A stretch of DNA of 64,000 nt, from NCBI GenBank assembly GCA_008123405.1, contig VSSA01000016.1, positions 35,156 to 99,155 of the forward strand. Reading direction: 5' to 3'. Every line of letters starts with the position of its first letter. The stretch's first letter is position 1. The DNA comes from Nocardioides sp. BGMRC 2183. GTDB lineage: Bacteria; Actinomycetota; Actinomycetes; Propionibacteriales; Nocardioidaceae. Shown here piece after piece: positions 17,484-24,736 of the stretch. The notes below the pieces were generated by a model. The model saw only the letters and a list, made by a program, of their open reading frames with translations. It was not told where the DNA came from and did no database searches. The position numbers and the translations under genes were made by a program.

Positions 17484-18241
17484 CGCTGCGTCTCCCGGCA
17501 CGTGCGACCCGTCGTCGTGCCACCCTTCGCCGTTCCGTTCGGCTGTTCCGGGAGTTCGGGCACGAACAGCCAGATCCCGCTCGGTTCTACTCGGCACTGG
17601 CGTCCGACTCGGTCGCCCAGCTCGCTGAGTACGCCTCGCTGTCGGGTGCGCGTCTGCTCGACGTCGGTGGTGGGCCGGGCTACTTCCGCGATGCGTTCGA
17701 GGCCGCCGGTGCTCGCTACATCGCACTGGAGGCGGACGTCGGTGAGCTCGCAGGTCTGCGCGAGCTCGGCGACATCGCCGGTCCGACTGTGCTGGGCAGC
17801 GGCATGGAGCTGCCGTTCGCCGATGCCTGCGTCGACGTCTGCTACTCCTCCAACGTGCTCGAGCACGTTGAGGAGCCGTGGCGCATGGCCGAGGAGATGG
17901 TTCGGGTCACCCGACCCGGCGGCACGGTCTACCTGAGCTGGACGCTCTGGTACGGACCCTGGGGCGGACACGAGACCGCCCCCTGGCACTACTTCGGCGG
18001 TGCCTACGCCCGTCGGCGCTACCGGCGCCGGCACGGCAAGGAGCCGAAGAACAAGTTCGGCGAGTCCCTGTTCGCCCTCACCGTGCGCGACGGACTCGAC
18101 TGGGCAGGACGCCAGCAGCATGCCGATGTGGTCGCGATCCGACCGCGCTACAACCCGTGGTGGTCCTGGTGGCTGCTGCGCGTGCCGCTGCTGCGCGAGC
18201 TGGTCACCTGGAACCTGGTGATCGTGCTCCGACGTCGCTGA
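17480..18241 (+). CDS. Class I SAM-dependent methyltransferase with probable CTG start
   Basis: A 253-residue methyltransferase. SAM motif I is LLDVGGGPGYF (residues 59-69), then ARYIALEADVGEL, the motif II region SSNVLEHVEEPWRM, and RVTRPGGTVYLSWT. A PWHYFGG block and aromatic stretch (NPWWSWWLLR) are near the C-terminus. The first ATG/GTG/TTG in frame is GTG 17789, which would delete motif I and give an inactive stub. The frame is open upstream to CTG 17480, which overlaps the DUF2613 stop as CTGA and gives MTLRLPARAT as N-terminus. I therefore assign a CTG start with translational coupling. A base error hiding a normal start is the alternative. Likely modifies an envelope glycan or lipid. 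Confidence 0.75.
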   Translation: MTLRLPARATRRRATLRRSVRLFREFGHEQPDPARFYSALASDSVAQLAEYASLSGARLLDVGGGPGYFRDAFEAAGARYIALEADVGELAGLRELGDIAGPTVLGSGMELPFADACVDVCYSSNVLEHVEEPWRMAEEMVRVTRPGGTVYLSWTLWYGPWGGHETAPWHYFGGAYARRRYRRRHGKEPKNKFGESLFALTVRDGLDWAGRQQHADVVAIRPRYNPWWSWWLLRVPLLRELVTWNLVIVLRRR

Positions 18242-18297
18242 TTCGACTGGTGCGAGCGCGGGTTACCCATTGGTACGACGCCGCGCTCCGCTTGCGC

Positions 18298-18303
18298 TAC
18301 AGT
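18298..18303 (+). promoter_or_regulatory. Probable -10 box of DUF3068 gene
   Basis: TACAGT lies 29 bases before GTG 18333. The leader carries a strong CAGGGAGGG ribosome-binding site. No good -35 at 16-19 bases. Confidence 0.35.
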
Positions 18304-18332
18304 GCGCGAGATCACAAACTCAGGGAGGGCTC

Positions 18333-19223
18333 GTGAGGAAGAAGTTAGGCCTGCCGCTCATCGGTTTGGGCGCAGTGCTGCTGTTGGTGGGAATCACCTG
18401 TCTGGTCTATGCGCCCGGGGTCGTGAAGAAGACCCCGCTCGACGTCGACACCACGACGCGGCTCGAGGGCAACGCAGGCAAGCTCAACACCGAGACGATG
18501 GAGCTCGACGAGAACCCGGTCCGGGCGGTCAGCCTCACCCGGACCGACTCCGACGTCAGCGACGACGACGTGGTCGCCTGGGTGCAGATCAGCTGCCTGA
18601 TGATCGACGAAGGGGAGCTGCCCGACTGCCTCGACGACAGTGACCCCCGCCTGGTCAGCGCCAGCACCGACGTCTTCGCCACCGACCGGGTGACCGCCGA
18701 GGCCGTCGACGGTGACGGCTACCTCCCCGACGACGCGGTGCCGCACGCGGGCCTGGTCAACAAGTGGCCCTTCGACGCGGAGAAGAAGGACTACGAGTAC
18801 TGGGACGGCTTCGTGGGCGAGGCAGTGACCGCGGCCTACCAGGGCACCGAGGAGATCGAGGGCGTGGAGACCTACGTCTACGAGGTCGAGGTCATCGGCG
18901 CCGAGATCGAGGTGTCCGAGGGAGTGCCCGGCACCTACGACACGGTCAAGACGATGTACGTCGAGCCCCGGACCGGCTCGATCATCAACCAGACCGAGGA
19001 CCAGCAGCGGACCTTGGCGGACGGCACGCCTGCCCTGGACCTGCAGCTGGCGTTCACCAGCGACCAGGTCAGCAGCAACGCCGAGGACGCGAAGTCCAAC
19101 ATCAGCTCGCTGAACCTGCTGCTCAAGTGGCTGCCGATCATCGGCCTGGTCGGCGGTGTGATCCTCGCCGGCCTGGGCGTGTTCTTCCTGTTCGGAAGCA
19201 CCAAGGGCGACCGGAAGGCCTGA
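18333..19223 (+). CDS. DUF3068 (PorA-family label) membrane protein
   Basis: A 296-residue protein with one N-terminal membrane helix (about residues 7-27) and one C-terminal helix (about 268-290) around a 240-residue external domain rich in Asp, Glu and Thr. Opening residues KKLGLPLIGLGAVLLLVG and the TTTRLEG block are those of the DUF3068 family, often labelled porin PorA family. The name is misleading, as the fold here is a two-helix anchored external domain, not a porin barrel. GTG 18333 follows CAGGGAGGG. A perfect 14-bp hairpin follows the stop, closing the envelope locus. Its neighbours suggest a role in envelope assembly; mechanism unknown. Confidence 0.75.
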   Translation: MRKKLGLPLIGLGAVLLLVGITCLVYAPGVVKKTPLDVDTTTRLEGNAGKLNTETMELDENPVRAVSLTRTDSDVSDDDVVAWVQISCLMIDEGELPDCLDDSDPRLVSASTDVFATDRVTAEAVDGDGYLPDDAVPHAGLVNKWPFDAEKKDYEYWDGFVGEAVTAAYQGTEEIEGVETYVYEVEVIGAEIEVSEGVPGTYDTVKTMYVEPRTGSIINQTEDQQRTLADGTPALDLQLAFTSDQVSSNAEDAKSNISSLNLLLKWLPIIGLVGGVILAGLGVFFLFGSTKGDRKA

Positions 19224-19231
19224 TTCGGGAC

Positions 19232-19269
19232 ACGGCGGCGCCCTCCTGGAGTTCCGAGGGCGCCGCCGT
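19232..19269 (+). terminator. 14-bp perfect hairpin after DUF3068 gene
   Basis: Arms 19232-19245 and 19256-19269 pair perfectly around a ten-base loop, nine bases after the stop codon. There is no T-run, as is common for terminators in high-GC actinobacteria. Confidence 0.65.
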
Positions 19270-19352
19270 TCGCCTGTCGCGCCGATGGCGCCACTTGTCC
19301 GTGATGCTCGCCCGCCCTGCTTGTCCATCGTGCTTGTCGTGAGGGGATGAGG

Positions 19353-20351
19353 ATGCCCGAGACCACCGCGGCAGGCGCGCCGCAGCACATCGTCGACGCC
19401 GCGCAGGCCGAAGAGTTCCGCGCCGTCTTCGCCGACCTCGCCGGCAACATCGAGCAGGCAGTGCTCGGCAAGGGACACGTGGTGCGGCTCGCCCTCACCT
19501 GCCTGGTCTCCGGCGGGCACCTGCTGCTCGAGGACGTTCCGGGCACCGGCAAGACCATGCTGGCCCGCGCGCTCGCTGCGACGCTGTCCAGCAGCCATGC
19601 CCGGGTGCAGTTCACCCCGGACCTGTTGCCGACCGACGTGACCGGGGTGACCGTCTACGACCAGCACCGGGGCACCTTCGAGTTCCACCCCGGGCCGATC
19701 TTCCACCACCTCGTGCTCGCCGACGAGATCAACCGCGCCTCACCCAAGACGCAGTCCGCGCTGCTGGAGGTGATGGAGGAGGGGCAGGTCACCGTCGACG
19801 GCACCACCCACGGCGTGCCCCAGCCGTTCATGGTGATCGCGACGCAGAACCCGATCGAACAGGCCGGCACCTACCGACTGCCGGAAGCGCAGCTGGACCG
19901 GTTCCTGATGAAGGCCTCCCTCGGCTATCCGGACGCGGCCTCGACCGAGGCGCTGCTCCTGGACTCCCGGGTCCGCGACCGTGCCGCCGCACTGCGACCG
20001 GTGGCCGACGCCGCCACGATCACCGCGCTGCGCGACGTCAGCGACCGGGTGTACGTCGACCGCGCCATCGCCGGCTACATCCGCCGGATCGCCGAGGCCT
20101 CCCGGGAGATCCCGGAGGTGAGGCTCGGGCTCTCCGCGCGCGGTGCGTTGGCCTACGTCCGGGTCGCGAAGACCTGGGCCGCCGCGCACGGTCGGACCCA
20201 CGTGGTGCCGGCCGACATCGTCGACCTCGCCCAACCCGTGCTCGGACACCGGCTGCTGCTCAGCGCCGAGGCGTCCTTCAACCAGGTGACGCCGCAGCGG
20301 GTGATCGAGGAGCTGATGGCGTCGGTCCCGCCCCCCGAATCCCGGGCCTGA
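19353..20351 (+). CDS. MoxR-family AAA+ ATPase
   Basis: A 332-residue AAA+ protein. Walker A is EDVPGTGKT (residues 60-68), Walker B LADEINRAS (122-130), with the MoxR-typical GPIFHHLVLADEINRA, PKTQSALLEVMEE, and sensor region VIATQNPIEQAGTYRLPEAQLDRF. The lid domain follows. MoxR ATPases act as chaperones that insert cofactors or mature partner proteins, usually with a VWA/DUF58 protein, which is the next gene. ATG 19353 is preferred to ATG 19347 because GAGGGG then lies six bases upstream instead of abutting the start. It is the first gene of a tight operon with DUF58 and transglutaminase-like genes. Confidence 0.92.
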   Translation: MPETTAAGAPQHIVDAAQAEEFRAVFADLAGNIEQAVLGKGHVVRLALTCLVSGGHLLLEDVPGTGKTMLARALAATLSSSHARVQFTPDLLPTDVTGVTVYDQHRGTFEFHPGPIFHHLVLADEINRASPKTQSALLEVMEEGQVTVDGTTHGVPQPFMVIATQNPIEQAGTYRLPEAQLDRFLMKASLGYPDAASTEALLLDSRVRDRAAALRPVADAATITALRDVSDRVYVDRAIAGYIRRIAEASREIPEVRLGLSARGALAYVRVAKTWAAAHGRTHVVPADIVDLAQPVLGHRLLLSAEASFNQVTPQRVIEELMASVPPPESRA

Positions 20352-20353
20352 GC

Positions 20354-21538
20354 GTGTCCGGGAGGGCGCGAGCCCGACGTCGGTGGGGTGCGGTCACCGC
20401 GACCGGCTGGTTCGTGCTGGTCCTCGGTGCGACATCGCTGGCGGCAGCGATCGCGCTGCACTGGACCGAGCTCTACGTGCTGGGAGTGACCTCCCTCGGC
20501 CTGCTGGTGCTCTCACTGCTGCTGATCCACCTCCCCACCGGGGCCCGGTACGACGTCACCGCCCACCCAGCTCGGACCTTGGTCGGCGGGGTGGTCCACG
20601 CCCAGGTCGAGGTGGTGGCGGGGCTGATGCCGTTGCTCAGCCCGGAGGTCCGGGTGCCGGTGGGGGAACACACCGAGCGTCTGCGGCTGCCCGTGGTGGG
20701 TCCGCGCCGCCGACACCGCGAGCCGGTCACCATCCCGACCGACCGGCGCGGCGTGCACCCGGTCGGCCCGGTCACCGAGGTGCGCAGCGACCCGCTCGGA
20801 CTGGCCCGGTTGCTCCGGACCCGGGGCGCAGCGCGCGAGGTCTTCGTCCGCCCGCGGACGGTGGCCTTGGAGTCACTCTCCCCGGGCGTGGTCCACGATC
20901 TCGAGGGCGTGCCGAGCGACCAGCTCTCGGTGAGCGACCTCGCCTTCCACGCGCTGCGGGAGTACGTCCGTGGTGACGACCTGCGCCACGTGCACTGGCG
21001 CTCCAGCGCCAGCGCCGACCGGCTGCTGGTCCGGCAGTACCAGGAGACCCGCCGCAACAGCGTGGCCGTGCTGGTCGACGAGGACAGCGGCGCCTACGCG
21101 TCGGCCGACGACGTCGAGCTGGCCGCCTCCGTGGCCGCGTCGGTGATCGTGCGCGCCCTCACCGACGACTTCGACGTCGTGGCGGGTTGGGGCGAGGAGA
21201 CGGTCGGCTCCGACGCAGCGCATCCCGACCCGCTGCTCGACGCGACCTGTCGATTCGCGCCGCGCCCCGCAGACGACGGTGCGCGGGACCTGCGACGCCA
21301 CGCCGCTCGGCTCTCCGGTGCCGCGGCGGGGGCTGGCGTCGTCGTACTGATCTCGGGTGGGGAGCGTGATCCGCGAGTTCTGCCGGTCGCCGCGCAGGCC
21401 TTCGGCAGCGGGCCGCTGCTGCTCACCGTGCAGGTGTCGGCGGGTGGTCGAAGCGCGGTCCACGAGGTCGGCGGGCTGCGGATGTTGACTCTCGGCCGGC
21501 TCGAGCACCTGCCAGCTCTGCTGTCGCGGGGGGCCTGA
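20354..21538 (+). CDS. DUF58 domain protein (MoxR partner)
   Basis: A 394-residue protein with two membrane helices near residues 13-57 and a cytoplasmic DUF58 domain. The hallmark YVRGDDLRHVHWRSSA is at about 204-219, preceded by LSVSDLAFHALRE. The C-terminal part resembles a VWA-like fold (NSVAVLVDEDSG). DUF58 proteins accompany MoxR ATPases and transglutaminase-like membrane proteins in one conserved actinobacterial operon. Its GTG start lies two bases after the MoxR stop and its own stop is directly followed by the next start. Exact client unknown. Confidence 0.9.
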   Translation: MSGRARARRRWGAVTATGWFVLVLGATSLAAAIALHWTELYVLGVTSLGLLVLSLLLIHLPTGARYDVTAHPARTLVGGVVHAQVEVVAGLMPLLSPEVRVPVGEHTERLRLPVVGPRRRHREPVTIPTDRRGVHPVGPVTEVRSDPLGLARLLRTRGAAREVFVRPRTVALESLSPGVVHDLEGVPSDQLSVSDLAFHALREYVRGDDLRHVHWRSSASADRLLVRQYQETRRNSVAVLVDEDSGAYASADDVELAASVAASVIVRALTDDFDVVAGWGEETVGSDAAHPDPLLDATCRFAPRPADDGARDLRRHAARLSGAAAGAGVVVLISGGERDPRVLPVAAQAFGSGPLLLTVQVSAGGRSAVHEVGGLRMLTLGRLEHLPALLSRGA

Positions 21539-21540
21539 AC

Positions 21541-23712
21541 GTGGCGCGCCATCCGGTCGGCTGGGCGATGGTCAACGCGGGGTTCGTCTCGGTGCTGACC
21601 CTGCTTGCGCTCTTCACCTTCGACCGCAGCTTCGCCGACCGGACCTACCTGGTGGTGGGCGCGGTCGGGATGGCGGTGCCGCTCGTCCTCGCCGTCCTGC
21701 TGCACCTCTCCGGGATGCTGGTCGGCCGGTTCACCCTCTTCGTCTACGCGATCTTCCTGCCGTTGGCTGCGCTGACCGTCTTCGCGCGCCCCACCCCCTG
21801 GGCGGTGGGCCAGGTGGCACGGGCGACCGTGGAGGCGCCACAGATCCTGCTGACGACGATCCCTCCGGTCAACGCGGAGGGAGCGGTCCTGGTGCTGCCC
21901 TTCACGTTGGGCTACCTGGCGGGGGCCGCCGGCACTTGGCTGGCGCTCCGCTCGCATCGCGCGGTGGTACCGGTGCTGCCGCTGCTCCTGGTGCTGGTCC
22001 TCTGCGTGCTCTTCGGCACCGAGGACACCGCCGCGGTGCTGGTGAAGTCGTCGATCTTCGTGGCGGTGGCGCTGTGGTGGATCGCGATCCGCGCCGGCAG
22101 CGACCCTGCTGTGGCGCACGCCCATCGTGGGGGGTTGGCGCGCGCCACGGTGGCCGGGACGGTGGTGGCGGCGGTCGCCGTGGGGGCGACCGTCACCATC
22201 GGCGACATCTCCGATCGGCTGGTGCTGCGCGGCATGCTCGGCACCGGGTACGACGTCGGCCGGCTCGACAACCCGTTGGCCGACTTCGACCAATTTCGGG
22301 ACGAGGCGGCGGACCGGGAGCTGGCACTCAAGCCGCTGCTGACCGTCCGCGGACTGCCGCGCCGGGTGCCGGTGCGGTTCCTCGTGCTCGACAGCTACGA
22401 CGGCGTGGAGTGGAGCCCCGGCAACGACACGGTCCTGGGCACTCGCGAGGACCGGTTCCAACAGCTGGGCGAGGAGGTCGGCACCACGGCTGAGGGTCGG
22501 GTAGTCCGGGTCCGGATTGACCTGCGCCGGTTGTGGAACAGCGACTGGCTGCCGCTGGCGGGCTACTTGACCTCCCTGGACTTCGACGGACCCGATGCGC
22601 GGTCGCCCTTGGCAGAGGTCCGCTACAACCCGGCGACCGGCTCGGCCGGCGTGACCGGTGAGCTGAAGCCGGACGACGACTACCGGTTCACCGCGGTGGT
22701 CCCACCGACGCGGTTGCCGCGCGACGCGGAGCCGTTTCCCCACGCCGGTGAACTCCAGCCGGAGGGCGACTTCCTCGACGACTACCTGGCACCCTGGCGG
22801 CGCGAGCCGGTCGATCCGATCGAGCAGGTGCTGCTGTTGGCGGAGTACCTGAAGGTGACCGGCTACTACAGCGACGGCGCCGCGATCGGTGACAGCGAGG
22901 TGCCACGCGGTCACTCCAAGGAGGCGCTGGCCGCCTTCGCCTTCGCTCCGGTCGGCAACGACGAGCAGTACGCCGCCTTCCTGGCCCTGGCCGCCAACCG
23001 ACTGGGGGTGCCGGCCCGGGTGGTGGTCGGTGCCCACCAGGGGGAGAAGCGCCGTGGCACTCCGGGGATCGTGCGCGCCGCCGATGTCGAGGCCTGGGTG
23101 GAGGTGCAGATCTCCGACGGCACCTGGCGGATGCTCCCCACCGACTCGTTCCTCGGCACCCAGGACCCGGCGCTCGCGAAGCAGACGCCGGAGGAGTTCT
23201 TGGACCGCAAGAAGGAGGAGCGGCAGGGGGCGTGGCCCGAGGAGCCGCGATCGGAGGAGGCGGAGCGGAGCACGGACGACTCCGGCGTCGGGCTCGGGTG
23301 GCTGCCGGGTGTCGCCGTGATCGGCCTGATCCTCGTCGTGGCGCTGGTCCCACTGGTCAAGCTCGTCCGGGGACGCCGGCGTCGTACCCGGCGGGGGAGC
23401 GCTGCGGTGGTGGCGGGGTGGCGGGACCTCGTCGACACCGCGCGCGACCTCGGGTACGACGTACCGGTGCGCGCGACCCGGCCGGACCAGGCCCGGACCC
23501 TCGCCACGGCCGACCCTGCCGGTGGTTCGGTGGCCCTGGCAGAGCGGGCCGACGCACTGACCTTCGCGCCGCTCGACCCCGGGGACGCGGTCACCGACGA
23601 GTACTGGGAAGCGGTGCGCCGCGAGCGCCGCCTGCTCGCCTCGCGCCGGTCGCCGCTGCGGCGGCTACGGGCACGGTGGAGTCTGGCCTCCCTCCGCGCC
23701 CGACGGCGCTGA
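21541..23712 (+). CDS. Transglutaminase-like membrane protein with lost catalytic triad
   Basis: A 723-residue TgpA-like protein: about six membrane helices in residues 1-225, an external region (about 230-580), one helix near 585-605, and a basic cytoplasmic tail. The transglutaminase core is recognisable by LALAANRLGVPARVVVG and EAWVEVQISDGTW. Yet each catalytic position is changed. Where GDCEDYA is usual the protein has GNDEQYA (Asp474 for Cys), where HAWVEV is usual it has EAWVEV (Glu517 for His), and the Asp four residues after the conserved Trp529 is Pro533. It should not be a cysteine peptidase or transglutaminase, and may instead bind peptide or glycan. GTG start, operon partner of DUF58 and MoxR. 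Confidence 0.88.
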   Translation: MARHPVGWAMVNAGFVSVLTLLALFTFDRSFADRTYLVVGAVGMAVPLVLAVLLHLSGMLVGRFTLFVYAIFLPLAALTVFARPTPWAVGQVARATVEAPQILLTTIPPVNAEGAVLVLPFTLGYLAGAAGTWLALRSHRAVVPVLPLLLVLVLCVLFGTEDTAAVLVKSSIFVAVALWWIAIRAGSDPAVAHAHRGGLARATVAGTVVAAVAVGATVTIGDISDRLVLRGMLGTGYDVGRLDNPLADFDQFRDEAADRELALKPLLTVRGLPRRVPVRFLVLDSYDGVEWSPGNDTVLGTREDRFQQLGEEVGTTAEGRVVRVRIDLRRLWNSDWLPLAGYLTSLDFDGPDARSPLAEVRYNPATGSAGVTGELKPDDDYRFTAVVPPTRLPRDAEPFPHAGELQPEGDFLDDYLAPWRREPVDPIEQVLLLAEYLKVTGYYSDGAAIGDSEVPRGHSKEALAAFAFAPVGNDEQYAAFLALAANRLGVPARVVVGAHQGEKRRGTPGIVRAADVEAWVEVQISDGTWRMLPTDSFLGTQDPALAKQTPEEFLDRKKEERQGAWPEEPRSEEAERSTDDSGVGLGWLPGVAVIGLILVVALVPLVKLVRGRRRRTRRGSAAVVAGWRDLVDTARDLGYDVPVRATRPDQARTLATADPAGGSVALAERADALTFAPLDPGDAVTDEYWEAVRRERRLLASRRSPLRRLRARWSLASLRARRR

Positions 23713-23718
23713 GCCGTC
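23702..23718. terminator. Small hairpin at convergent gene ends
   Basis: GACGGC and GCCGTC pair around GCTGA, spanning the stop codons of the transglutaminase-like gene and the convergent methyltransferase gene. Only six base pairs and no T-run, so a weak bidirectional terminator at best. Confidence 0.3.
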
Positions 23719-24565
23719 AACCGTCCAGGTCGCAGCCGAAGATGGCGGTCCCCGGGGTGAGCAGTCCGCGGGTGCGCGACCACCCTCCCCACGGCCGATC
23801 GTTGGCGGCCGGCCAGCGCGGCTCGAGCAGGGTGGTCAGCCGGAAGCCGGCGCCGGCCAACAGCCCGACCCAGTCGCCCAGGGTGCGGTGGTGCTCCACA
23901 TAGCTGGTCGCACCGGTCTCGTCGTCGACCTCGACATAAGGGGTGCGGTCCCAATAGGACTGGCTCGCGACGAGTCCGTCCTCGCCCGGGTCGTCGGGGA
24001 ACATCCATCGGGTGGGATGGGTGATCGAGAAGGCGTAGCGGCCGCCCGGTCGCAACACCCGGGCCGTCTCGGACACCGCCATGTCGATGTCGGCGACGAA
24101 CTGGAGGGCGCCGAAGGAGGAGAAGACGGCATCGAAGGAGTCGTCGGCGAACGGCAGGTCGGTGGCAGTCCCCAACACACTCGGTACGACGACCCCGCTG
24201 GCCTCGTCGATGCGCCGGGAGTGCTGCAGCTGCCGGTGGGAGAGGTCGAGGCCGATCGCCCGCCCGCCCCTCGCGCGCACCCAGCGCGAGCACTGTCCGG
24301 CCCCGGAGCCGACCTCGAGGACGTCCTTGCCGGCCACGTCACCGAGCACGCCGGCCTCGCCCTCGGTCAGCCCCTCCGGACCCCAGAGGAAGCCGACGTC
24401 GCCCAGGTAGGCGCCGTGGGTGGCCTGGTACTCGTCGGCGTAGCGGTCCCAGTCGGCGCCGTTGGCGCGGCGGGACTCGAGTTCGGAGGTGTCACGACGG
24501 TGAGCGGTCACCGGGGGATGCGGCCACTGCTGCGCCGGCCACTGTTGCACCGACCGCTCCTGCAC
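23717..24565 (-). CDS. Class I SAM-dependent methyltransferase
   Basis: A 282-residue small-molecule-type methyltransferase. A conserved RYADEYQATHGAYLGDVGFL region precedes SAM motif I VLEVGSGAGQCSRW; DLPFADDSFDAVFSSFGALQF and RVLRPGGRYAFSITHP are motifs II and III. The C-terminal quarter has the WVGLLAGAGFRLTTLLEP strand-helix unit typical of the ubiE/menaquinone-like group. Residues 1-45 are poorly conserved and the start is not certain. GTG 24565 is chosen because TAGGCT lies eight bases upstream; GTG 24511 would give a shorter protein without a ribosome-binding site. It is divergent from rpsA. Substrate unknown. Confidence 0.8.
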   Translation of the reverse strand: MQERSVQQWPAQQWPHPPVTAHRRDTSELESRRANGADWDRYADEYQATHGAYLGDVGFLWGPEGLTEGEAGVLGDVAGKDVLEVGSGAGQCSRWVRARGGRAIGLDLSHRQLQHSRRIDEASGVVVPSVLGTATDLPFADDSFDAVFSSFGALQFVADIDMAVSETARVLRPGGRYAFSITHPTRWMFPDDPGEDGLVASQSYWDRTPYVEVDDETGATSYVEHHRTLGDWVGLLAGAGFRLTTLLEPRWPAANDRPWGGWSRTRGLLTPGTAIFGCDLDG

Positions 24566-24634
24566 AATGGACCAGCCTATCCCCACGCGCCGTTCGAGCC
24601 GCCGGGGGAGGCGGGATCCGCCGTGCTTGCTCAG

Positions 24635-24665
24635 TTGGACGGCGGCGCCTGCGCGCGCGTAGGCT
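24635..24665 (+). promoter_or_regulatory. rpsA promoter
   Basis: TTGGAC (24635-24640), a 19-base spacer and TAGGCT (24660-24665) form a plausible vegetative promoter. Transcription from about 24672 gives a leader of roughly 65 bases before ATG 24737. Confidence 0.45.
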
Positions 24666-24736
24666 GAGGCATCGTGCCCACAGCCGTGGTCACGTGTCAC
24701 TTCTACTTCTGCCCACCCAAGGATCTATCCCTCCTC

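Noticed and set aside
17789-18241. 150-codon methyltransferase starting at GTG 17789
   Set aside because: Would remove the SAM-binding motif, which lies upstream in the same frame.
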